Shown here: one piece after another, positions 42,068 to 52,560 of the stretch
Layout of the letters: the number at the start of each line of letters is the position of its first letter
Position numbering within the stretch: position 1 is the first letter of the stretch
Position numbers and translations under genes: made by a program
Assembly: GCF_000143415.4 (NCBI RefSeq)
Contig: NW_003314358.1
Coordinates: 382,731 to 446,730 of the forward strand
From: Selaginella moellendorffii
Taxonomy: Eukaryota; Streptophyta; Lycopodiopsida; Selaginellales; Selaginellaceae
Reading direction: 5' to 3'
Length of the DNA stretch: 64,000 nt
The notes under the pieces: generated by a model
The model's input: the letters and a program-made list of their open reading frames with translations, nothing else
Told to the model about the DNA's origin: nothing
Database searches by the model: none

Positions 42068-43799
42068 ATGGGCTTTGATATGAGCCCGGCGGGCCTGAAG
42101 AAGCTGTGTCGGGAGAAGCGGCTGTAAGATCTTCGATCGCAAGGATTCTTCTCATGGATTTCCTCTTTGTGTCTAGGTATGCGAGTCTTCCAGAGCTTAA
42201 CGAGGTTCTTCATCTCCATCACAGGGTAATGTAGGGCATTTTCCACTGCTTATAGAGCTTTCGCGTCTTTGTTCCAGGGCATAGTCGAGATTAAAGGCCT
42301 CGAAGAGTACACTGGATTAAAAACTCTCCACCTCGAGTCGAACGGTATCTAGTTTTCTTCTTCTCTTTTATTCTGAGAGGATTTCTTTGCAGCAATACTG
42401 AAGATCAAAGGTCTAGATTGCCTCATGAATCTTCGCTGCCTCTATTTAAACCAGGTAGAGCGTTATAGTTTTCGCAGTTCTAGTAAGAAACCACCTCACG
42501 ATAGAACGCTAGAGAATGTTTTTCTTTTGTAGAACTTGCTCGAAGATGTGGAAGGACTTGATAAACTCCCCCGCTTGGAAGCACTCGATCTGGCAGATAA
42601 TCAGGCACACAAGGATTCTTTTTCTTCGTTTGCTTTGTGAGTTTAATCACTGCTTTGCAGATCAAGTGCTTGAAAGGACTCTCTTGCTGCCAGTGCTTGC
42701 GTCAACTTAATCTTTCTGGAACATGCTTTGCCAGGAGGAGAACGTCGCACATCTCACAGTAAAGACCACAAAACCACTGGACAACATAATCTCGCTCGTC
42801 CTTTCTTTCGCTAGAAATGCAAGAGCTTGCAGTCACTCAACATCTCCAGGAAGAAACTTGACAACGAAGAGTCTCTCCAGGTGAAAGAAAATACAAGCTT
42901 GTCTTTTCTAATCACTCGGTTTCAGATCATTCAATCGCTTTCTCTCACCCTCTTGAAAATGTCTGGAAATCCGATTGTATCAACGATACAACATTACCGG
43001 AAGTTTTGTCTCGTCCAAATGCCCACGGTATACTTTTCCTTCACCAGAGAGCGAGATTTCGATTTTAAGTTCGCAGCTTACGTACCTGGATGAAAGTCCT
43101 GTCTCTGAGAACGAGCGTCGCCTGGCAAGAGCATGGACAGACGGTGGAAACGAGGTAAGATCCATGGTGCTGATCAAAATCTACGAACGAAAAACCATTT
43201 TGTGCTGATCAGGAGGAGACATCAATGCGGGAAACTATACGCAAGGAAGAAGCCCATCAGAGAGAGATCCATCGTCAAGGTACTGCCACCGTTTTGGAAG
43301 GATGGATGGTTCTTTAGCCATCTCTAGAGCAGCATTTGAAGCCATGATCGAGGAAGCGACGGCCGAGCTGGCCGAGAACGAGCGAAAGCAAAGAGAAGCG
43401 GCAGAAAGAGCTCAAGAGGAGCGAGCCGAGGCAGCCGCAAGAGAAGAGCAGTGCCGAGCGGAGATTGCTGCGAGAGAGGAAGCGAAGAGGAGACAAGAGA
43501 TCCAAGAGCAGCGGAGAGCCGAGCTAGCAGCGAGGGAGGAGAAGAGAGCCGCCGAGCTTGTAGCGATGGAGGAGGAGCTAGCCGCGGAGCTTGCTGCGCG
43601 CGAGAAGAACTTGTCCGAGGAAGGGATTATAGAGCGGCTCGAGTGCGCTGACAAGGAGAGGAAGTTTAAGAAGGAGCTCCAGGAGCGCGTTTTGGAGCGA
43701 GTGGCCCAAGACAAGAACGTCGCAAGGCCTATGCTTTGGGGAACCAAAGGTTACAAGAGTCTCTGGGAAATAGCAACTAATATAGACGACTCTACTTAA
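42068..43799 (+). pseudogene. DNAAF1/LRRC50-like gene, copy 2, with a 1-nt deletion
   Basis: Same 11-exon layout as copy 1. Differences include Phe to Tyr at the start of exon 2 and several substitutions. In exon 6 copy 1 reads CCGGAAACATG while copy 2 reads CTGGAACATG (about 42718-42723). That loses one A, shifts the frame in the middle of the leucine-rich repeats, and changes all following residues unless splicing compensates. The last exon (43332-43799 region) stays an open Ala/Glu-rich coiled-coil frame, which suggests recent damage. The GC donor after GATAATCAG is conserved. A sequencing error in a single base would give the same picture. Confidence 0.75.
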
Positions 43800-44132
43800 C
43801 AATCTTTTCTAGCCAATGGTGGAAGAAAACTTTCGTCCTCTGTGAAGTGTGTGTCATCTTTTAAATTTTAGAAGCGTTGTGAAGTTTTACTTTGCAAAAG
43901 GGGCCCGGATTTCTTCCTCTTAGTTCTTGGTAATCTTGTTAGTGTTTTTCCCAAGAGTGTCTTTCATATTCCAGGGACAGGTTTGGAACCCAAACCAAAC
44001 CAATGTCTTTTCGATCTCTCTACAAAACATAAGTTGTTTACAATTTATATAATAATAATTCAGAATCCACCATCGCGTTTGCCAAGTATACGTTTTTTTT
44101 TTCGTGATCAATTGTAAGTTTCTCAACAATAT
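43800..44132. other. Spacer between DNAAF1 copy 2 and CCD1 copy 2
   Basis: Convergent 3' ends. Alignable with 37573-37871 but more diverged than the coding parts. Nothing else seen. Confidence 0.5.
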
Positions 44133-46580
44133 TCATGCTTGGTTCCCTAGCTGATCCTAAACTCGGGAAATAAAAAAGGAATTAGGACGAGAAAACAAAT
44201 GAGGAAACTCAATCTCACCTCATTCACAAAAATCGAGTGGAAACCATAAGGAATCCTTACAGGGATCGAGACCACAGCAACTGGATCGGCTGCCATTGTC
44301 TTGGCATCAATCACGACTGCCTCCGATTTTCTGGAAGACAAAAAAAAACATGAAAAAGCTTGAGCACACGAAGATGAACTCTCATCTTACCCCGCCCCTT
44401 CGTCGTAAACAAAAGAGATGAGGTAGCCATCGTCTTCATCCGCGTCCTTGTCCGAGCTCTTTGGAACAAACACCGCCTCGGAGCCAAACCGGCGACCTCC
44501 ATACATGAACTCCCCGACCACATTGCTCCCAACGGGATTACCACCATCCTTGGAGAGCTCGGGATCCTTGTGGAGATCAAACTTCGCCACTCCTTTGATC
44601 CTCACTTGATCGTGGAAAACGGCAGCATACACGTAACGTTGCTTCCTGTGAAAGTACGAGATTTATGGATGCAAACTCTCAAGAGAGCCTATAACCTTCC
44701 TATGTAGTTTTCGTTGATGCGAGGAAACTCCACCGCTGGCCCCTTTGAGAGTGGACGCTGCAAAGCAGCACCGCTCTTCATGTTGAACCGAAATTCGTAG
44801 CTGTGTCCAAGGATTTTGTGAGGAAAAGAGAGACTTGAAAAAGAAAAGAACTTACAGCTCGAGAACATGATCGTCAGTGTCTTTCATGAGCTCCATGTCG
44901 AACTTTGGCATGCGGCAAGCAACGAGAACTACCTCGTCCCCGTCTTCCCACGCATTTGCTGCTTAGAATCAACAGGTCCAACGTTAGCACATTTGGAGAA
45001 AACTGTGAGAATTCTAACCTGTGTGGAAAATATAACAACTTGGAAGATGAAACCAGCGCATCTGGCTGTCGCTGAGAGCATAACGAGGCAGCACTCCAAA
45101 GCGGGACCTCTTCGTGCTGTCAAACGAGATTATCATTTTTCCCTCACCCATGTTCTGTAAACCAGAATAAATATATAAATAAATACGAAAGATGAGAGAC
45201 TGTTTGTGTGTGTGATTGTCCCACCTTTGGTTTAAAAGTCATTGGAAGATCCATGAAAATTGCGTAGTTCTCCGTGATTGCGAAGTCGTGCATCATCACG
45301 GGGTCGGGGATGTTGATGCTTACCGGATCATGCAAAGTTCCATCTTTCGAAATGACGCGATAGATTACGTATGGTGTTTGCTGTTGGTAACAGAAGAAAA
45401 ACATCTCGCCTGAAGAAAAGTGAAAAAAAGAAGAAGAAAAGCTTGACTTTAGCTTGTAAGTTGGAATGAAAGAACTAACCTGTCACAGGGTCAACTTTGG
45501 GATGAGCAGTAACAGCGTGAGACAATCTTTTGTCATAGTCAAGCACGCCAATTGTCTCAAGGTTCCCATCTTCGAGCATTCGAATAGCATCTGACAAAAA
45601 CAAAAATAATGTTTCCTACAAAGATAAAAACAAAGAGGAAACGAGCTTACATGGTTTGTCAGCCTCTAATAGTGCTAAAAGTTTCTTGTTGTGATACACC
45701 ATGGCTGTATTGGCTGCAAAGAAACGGAGAATACGATTAAATGAAATAAGAAAAAAAAAAAGTCTTCGTTTTACCAGTTCCCATGCCATATTCTGCGTCC
45801 ACGACACCGAGAGCAACTCGCAGCCGAAAAACATTCGCTAAGAAAATCCCAAGTATTCCTTTCAAATCTCCCACCTTCAAAGGGATTTCAGCTTCAACAA
45901 AACCAAGAACCAAGGAAGAAAAACCATACACACCTTCAGGAAAGTTGGAGTTCCATAGAATTCCTCTTGTTTTAACTTGGAGGTCTTCACGTAGCGAGAG
46001 ACATAGTTTGCTTTCCCGTCCTTGATTCGCAGACCATGCAGCATTCTGGTTGAAACAAAGAACAGAGAAACTTGTAAGCCAACGCATGATAGAACTAAGA
46101 GGAAAAACTTAAATACCCATCTCCGTCGAACCTACAAGTAAGATGGGGATAAAATGGAGAAGAACAAACGAAAAAAAAAACATTCATACCAGTGGTAGCC
46201 TGCAGTAGGCTCGAATCTCGGATTTGGTCCAGTGCGCACAAATTCTCCATTCAAGCATTCCTGTAAAGAAAAGAACGAAAAAATCAAGACAATGCGAAGA
46301 CAAATCCATTAAAAAAGCTTACCGGGAGAGCGCCAGTTACTGGCAAGTCCGCAAATGGCCCAGACTCTCCAACCGGCGCGAAGTTCTCTTGAAGAAACAG
46401 GTTGGATTTGCTGGAAGCGCCGCTAAACAACTGGACGAGCAAAGCCTCGATCCCATCGCAAAGCTTGGCAGCAATCCTGGCTCCTATGCCCGGCGTTCTT
46501 GGCTGGACGATCCGGACGCCCAGGGGCAAGCTGCCCAGGAACTTATCTTGGCTCTCCTTGCGCAGCCTCTCGGTTCCCAT
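44133..46580 (-). CDS. Carotenoid cleavage dioxygenase, CCD1-like (copy 2)
   Basis: Same 14-exon layout as copy 1 from ATG 46580 ([10 protein letters not shown]) to TGA at 44133 (DQLGNQA end). The four His motifs ([29 protein letters not shown]) and the 15-nt microexon (46131-46117) are kept, and I found no frameshift or stop. Substitutions are few and mostly conservative, e.g. FLQD to FLQE, DYVDHVL to [14 protein letters not shown] to PMTFKPK, DERAG to DEGAG. It looks functional, and substrate range should match copy 1. The sequence directly upstream of the ATG differs from copy 1, so expression may differ. Confidence 0.9.
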
Positions 46581-46924
46581 CCCTCCCAAATTTTTTCTTT
46601 CCTGCCGTAAAGAACCACGGCCTTCCAACTAGTTAGTGGCCGCCCATTTCGACGCTTGTAGATTCGAAGCCAGTGACTGTGGCTGTGGAATCACCGCGTG
46701 GCCGGATTTGCCACCGTTGGATGAGTAGCGCAAACACTCCCGCCAGAATAAGTTTTAAAAACGTAGGACAAGTTAACATCAACACAAGAGATGAGAACGG
46801 GGACGACAGCACTTGGATTTTTCTATTGCTGATGAGGTCTTGGTGTACATTGCTCCACTTAATCGAGAATATCCTAAGCTTCGACCTTGCTACTTTGGTC
46901 CTTTTCGAGATTTTTCGGAAATTC
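46581..46924. other. Upstream region of CCD1 copy 2
   Basis: Promoter-side DNA of copy 2. It shares blocks with 40440-40620 (GATTTTTCTATTG and ATGAGGT-type matches). No gene seen. Confidence 0.5.
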
Positions 46925-47620
46925 AATGACTCGGATTCGATTCACCTTGGGACTGGATGCCATCGCAGCAGCACTCCACGCATTGAAGCCGGAGATCGCG
47001 ATCGCGACGACTGGGCCTCCAATCCCTTGATTTCCTCGGAGAACGGCACGATAATTTTGACGTGGCGGAGAAAGAAAGCCAAATATCACATTTTAGGGGC
47101 GTGGTTGAAGAAGCTGTGTCGAGAGAAGCGGCTGTAAGTTCTTCGATCCGATCAAGGAGCAATACATTTCTCAGTGGAATTTTCTCTTTGTGTTTGTGGA
47201 AGCTAGGTATGCCAGCCTGAGCTTAACGAGGTTCTTGTAGGGGCAATTTCCACTGTTTAGTTTGCGTCTTTGCTTCCAGGGTATAGTCGAGATTAAAGGC
47301 CTCGAAGAGTACACTGGATTGGTATCTATTTCTATTTAATTCTGAGAGGATTTCTTTGCAGCAATACTGAAGATCAAAGGTCTGGATTGCCTCGTGAATC
47401 TTCGCTGCCTCTATTGAAGAAAAAGAACCTTTGCATGCCTGATTATCGGCCACATCGAGTGCTTCCCACGTGGGGGTGTTTGTCAAGTCCTTCCACATCT
47501 TCGAGCAAGTTCTATAAAAACTCAAGTGTGTTCTATGGTGAGGTATTGCAAAAGTTATAATGCATTTACTTTGTGGATTTAATTGATGCTTTGTGCTTGA
47601 AAGGGCTCAAGGGCTGAAAG
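46925..47620. pseudogene. Broken FZR-DNAAF1 hybrid remnant 2, with internal inversion
   Basis: Like remnant 1: an FZR exon 1 piece on the minus strand (GFNAW...[13 protein letters not shown], 47060-46940), the promoter, then DNAAF1 exon 1 (VVEEAVS/LKKLCREKRL), clipped exon 2, exon 3 (IVEIKGLEEYTGL) and exon 4 (to CLVNLRCLY at 47418). From 47419 to about 47515 the sequence is the reverse complement of DNAAF1 exon 5 plus intron start (minus strand: AACTTGCTCGAAGATGTGGA...). From about 47565 the plus strand resumes with intron 5/exon 6 (CTTGAAAGGGCT). Exon 5 has thus been flipped in place. Confidence 0.82.
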
Positions 47621-49235
47621 AGTGGAAGAAGTTTTTTGCCCATCACTGGAGAGTGGTTCTTACTCAGTAGCCCATGTTTTTGCTCTTCCAACAATATCCA
47701 CTGGCAACAACCAATGATCTAAAAAGCACTATTAAAACTTGCTAGTTATAAGGAGATCATCTAGTGATAACAACAAATGCAGAACAATCTTATGGAGGAG
47801 TTGGAGGCAAGTTGTTTGTAGGTGATAGAGTATAGGAGCCTTTGTCCTTGTCAACATTGCTCTCATTGTGATGTCATCACACATGACATAAGTTGCATCC
47901 CAAGCTCCATCCTCCACATACATAGTATGTCCAGGAATGGCCATTTGCTGACAGTACCACCATCCCTAAACAAGACAGGTACCAGCAACAAATAAAGCTC
48001 CACACATTCATTGTTAAGTAAAAGGAAAAGCATTAAGGATCAGCATAATCTTTGTTGCTAAGCAAGATTTTGGAGGAGAAGAACCTACTAATGCCTCAAC
48101 TTGTAGTCAAACAAAGGTTACTATTCCCTTTGGCATTTACAGTGCAAAGCAAATCCTCCACCACGTCTTCTCCTCTAGCATTCACATACACCACATTTTG
48201 CTAGCATTTCATCCTATGGTGTTCAACCATCTTTAGCTATGCTAGTGTTTGTTTTATAGCAACTAGTGATAGCTCTAGTTACCATCATTCTCTACCAGCT
48301 TTTGACAAAGTGTTCTAGTTTTGCATGGCAATTGGAGCATTTAGCCATTTCTAGGCCTGACACCCCCTCTAAACACCTTTCTAAACACACCAGTCCAAAT
48401 CATGAAAGCATATACACTCTTAGATCCATGAGCTTTCACCATCCTGATTACCCTTGTAAATTCCAATAGTGGGTCTAGGCCAAGTATCATCTTATCAAAG
48501 ATGGCTGCAAATGTTTGGGAGCACCTTGATCTTACCAATGGGCATTTGTCATAGCATTCTCATCTTGGCTAAAGGCATTTTAGTTGATATGGATTTTTTG
48601 GCGGTAGACTTTGAAACAACTTGTAGAGAAAAAGTTTAGGACTTGCTCATCCTAAAAGCTCATTGCCACACCAACTGAACAGCTCTAGAATGATCTTGTG
48701 CTACTTGAAAGATACATTGATTGGTTAAACTGGTAAAGATTCTTACTAGATTTTGTACTAATAAGGTATTTGCCCCATGATCAATTAGGTTTTATCTCTC
48801 ACACAAAACTCACTAATGTCAACCAGTTATGTTCTTAGAGTTCACTATAAAATTATTAATACAGTTGTATCACAACACTAGGCATATATTATTTATGCAA
48901 TGCTGTTCTCATCCCTATACATCTATATTTTTCTATAAATAATATTTATTCTGATTTTTCAAATTTAAGTAATATGAACTGTTCCTTGACAAATAATTAT
49001 CCATCTACTAGCACTTGCCAAGCATATGCTGTCCTATTAGCAAATATTGTTTTGAATGTTGTAGTTATAATAAAAGTGTTTCAAGGCTTTTTTATTTATT
49101 CATTAGACTTATATAAAGAATTTGTTTTAGTGCTACAAACAATGCATGGAGGATTTAATATAAAACCTCCTTATATACTGTGTTGATGGTAAAAGTAGAA
49201 GGACTTAAAAGGAATAATTGTCTTTGGAGTGATGT
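47621..49235. other. Gene-poor region, possibly Helitron-associated
   Basis: No recognisable gene. A short minus-strand open stretch at 47944-47732 (MAIPGHTMYVEDGAWDATYVMCDD...) looks protein-like but I cannot place it. The 3' end of the minus-strand Helitron should lie in the right part of this interval; I could not identify a terminal hairpin and CTRR end by eye. Confidence 0.4.
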
Positions 49236-49239
49236 GTTT

Positions 49240-52200
49240 TGTACTTTAATGCCTAGTCTTGTTGGAGATGTGCATCTTGATAAAGCTACATAAAGTTGGC
49301 CATAGGTGAAAATTGGATGTGGCAAGTGTATTCCGACTCAGTCAAATGTTTGGCCTTGACATTTAGAGATTGTAAAGCAATACCCTAAATGCATTGGAAA
49401 TTGTCTTCTGGATATTTTAAATGGAATTTTTGTGTTTGAAGGTGTGAGCGTGATTCGAGGGATGAAAGCTCATGTACTTTTAAATTGGCCTAATATAATT
49501 TCACAGTCTAGAACTGTTGGTAAGGCATGTTTAAGTATGAGGCATATAGCATCATATAGTCCAGTTGATGGACATATATTCCTTAATAGAATAAGGATAA
49601 TACCTTCTTTAAGTAAGAGTTTATGTGGCGGAAGACTAGGAGTAATGGAATTCAGGAATTCAATTGTAAAATCTTTGGGTATTCAGTATCAACAAAGTCA
49701 ACACCTTCATAAATATGTATGTCACCAAGTAAGCAAGAGAATATACATTATTAATGGGAAAAGTATCATCATTAAGTGGGGTAAGTATGACTCTATTAGA
49801 TGTAACATAGGAGTCTGAAATATTCTGTAGAGATGGAAAAAAAAAATTAACAACAGAGGATATTATTACTTGTGTGTAAAGTAATATAATAGATTTTGAA
49901 GGCAAATTAGATAACTTTATGTAATTATTACCAATTCCAATTTGAAGAAGCCAATTAGCATATAAAGATTTGTTTATAATTAGTCTCATATTCCTTTTTA
50001 GTAGAAGTATTCTAAAAAATTTCCAAAACCTATTCATTTTTACTGAATTTGAAAAAATTTGTGTTTGATAACTATGGGGAATAGTAGTGTTTGTCTAAAG
50101 TCACCACTTGTAATAATAATAATTCCTCCAAAAGGTAATTCATTTTTTTAATATTTTGTAATGCTAAATTAATGGTAGAAAATGCATGTGTGTGAACTAT
50201 ATTAATTTCATCCCACATTAATACGTCTGCATTTTTAATTTTTTGGCCTGCTTCGCTATTATATATAATAGCAAAAGTAGAAGTTTCATTTATTGGAACA
50301 TAAAGTTTAAAAGTCATTTGTGATGTTTGACTATTATGCAATAAAATGCTTGCAATACGTGTCCAAGCCATACAAATTATATTTTTGTTTAGAAGTTAAA
50401 ATGTATATATAAGAGTGTTAAGGAGAAAAGTTTTACTAGTACCACTAGAACCATCAATGAAAATATATCAATTTTACTTGGTTGGGTTGTTAATTGTGTT
50501 GAGGATATCATTATATATAATTTCTTGTTCATCATTAAATTGAAGTAAATTTTTTTCTATAGAATGAATGAACTGTATCAAATTAATAAAGGCAATTCAT
50601 AATCTTGATTGGATTTTCCATATAGATTGAATTTCCTATTTATTTCATATAAAGCACACTCATAACAAAGTAATGGATTTGTTAGCACAAAATTTTCAGA
50701 AAAAGAGTTTTTGAATTTTTCCCATAAGGAATAAAGACATTTTGGACTACAAAAGACACATAGAAAACAAATAATTATCTTAAGTGTGGTGGCATTTTGA
50801 AAGAGCAAACATCTTCTAAACATTTTTCCCATTTTGTATTTTCTGCTATAAGTTATATAGTAGATGTAGTCAGTTGAAATGTTTTAAAATAAATATTATG
50901 AATTATTTTTAATTTTTTAAAAGAAGTAGCTTCTTTTTTGTAAAGCAATATAAGACATAAATGATAAAGTTCAATATTAAATAAGGAAATAGAATATATT
51001 CATGAGATAATATTTTGTTGATGTCTAATTTACCACTGATGAGTGTGTTTATTATATGTATAATGTAAAGGAATTTCAAGATATGTATACTATCTTCCAT
51101 TTGGATCATATTTATTTAATTCAAACCATTTTGTTAACATAGTACCATTTTGAGTAACTCTTTGAAGTTTAATTTGCTCATTACCGTTGATGAAATAAAC
51201 ATTTTGAAAATTTTCTAGATGAACAGGAAGACAGATTATAAGTGTTGAATAGCCATGCATTTTAAATTGAAAAGTTTTTATATAACTTTTAGAGTAGAAA
51301 CAGTTTAAACTATTATCATGTTGTTGAGTTGCTGAATGGATTTTAATAGTGGCATAGTCATATCCTTTTGTAAACATATTGAAATAAATATTTAATAATT
51401 TTTATAATTGCACATATTTTAATATTTATATAAGCTTTATATTTTTTACAAAGGTAAAGTACAACCCAATAGTTATCCATAAGATAACCATTTTTAAAAA
51501 CTACACATCCATTGTTTAGTCTATAATAACTTGGATATCCATTAACAGAAAATGTTATCTCATAATTAAATTTTTTTGGAAAACCTTTTAAGCAAAAACC
51601 ATTTTCCATGCAAGGAATATTAGGATAAAAAAGTTCACATGGCCTATGTATCATATACAATATAACTATTTCAAAGAGTTCTGATATATTAATTAATTGC
51701 ATCACAGTCTTTAATTTTATTTTCATGGGCTAGAATTCCTAGAAAATGACAATGTGGGAGACCTATTTTTTGGAACTCAATTACATATATATATGCTTTA
51801 CATTTTCCAAATACATGTCTTTTTGTTATATCTTTTAAAAGTTTTTAAGTTTAATATAGAAAACTCTAGAAACTAAATCAAGGCAGTCTTCATGACCTTT
51901 ATTTGGATGTAAGTTTTCTATAATTTCTTCCCATTTAGGGTTGCAAGTGAAAGTAATGAAAATATCCATTTTTGAGTAATGAGCAACAATTGCTATTGCA
52001 TCTTGATAATTTTGTTACATTCACCACAAAAACTGGAAGGTAATATAACAATTTTACTGAGGTTCATATTTTCATTTGAAACACGATTTACAACATAATT
52101 CATATAACTAATATATATATTTCTACTTGTAATTATTTTTAGTGGGTACGATAGTAGTATAAGTTATTATTCTCAACTTGACTATGCGTCAACAATGTAT

Positions 52201-52560
52201 TGTTGAGTAAGCTTGCCAATATGTAAGATTTGTTCGAGTATATTTCTTTCAGATAAGCGATATGCATAATATAGAAGTAATGTAGTTTAATGTCATCATG
52301 TATTCAAAATATTTGCATGCCATCCTTTATCACTAAAAGGAAATATCATAGGATCATAATTAACATCAAGTGTTGGTTAGCAACCATTGATGCAAATGCA
52401 AGGGCACTATTATAGTGTCTAATATTAGTTCTGAAATTAAAGGTTTTGTTTTGTTTGTAAAGCATAAGTAAAGTATTTGGCAAAGGTAATATAGATGGCA
52501 ATATCACTTGACCATGTTGACAACACATAGCAATGTTTTCATCTTTAAAATGTGATGCAT
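49240..52560 (-). pseudogene. Helitron Rep/helicase (RepHel) remnant
   Basis: On the minus strand, right to left, broken frames give the RepHel order. N-terminal block: CCQHGQVILPSILPLPNTLL and FRTNIRHYNSALAFASM (52528-52346). HUH nuclease motif: FQKIGLPHCHFLGILAHEN with H-C-H codons at 51754-51746. Rep core: PCMENGFCLKGFPKKF, GYPSYYRLNNG and IIKYLFQYVYKR (catalytic Tyr region), then FQFKMHGYSTL and WFELNKYDPNGR. PIF1 helicase: KIKNADVLMWDEINIVHTHAF (Walker B, DE), NRVILTPLNDDTFPINN, PPHKLLLKEGIILILLRN, and KCQGQTFD...GIHLPHPIFTYGQLYVALSRC. Helitrons transpose by rolling circle. Many stops and frameshifts make this copy inactive; strong AT bias shows age. Confidence 0.85.

Larger units (their letters stand above)
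41985..46605. repeat. Second copy of the DNAAF1-CCD1 tandem segmental duplication
   Basis: Matches about 35747-40325 almost base for base across promoter, DNAAF1, intergenic spacer and CCD1, with scattered substitutions and small indels. The left edge abuts the Copia fragment; the right edge is at the CCD1 start. Hybrid FZR-DNAAF1 remnants follow both copies (40620 and 46925), so the duplicated unit probably includes them. Confidence 0.92.

Noticed and set aside
49432-49818. Plus-strand frame of 128 codons
   Set aside because: Antisense to the Helitron helicase C-terminus, which is readable on the minus strand.
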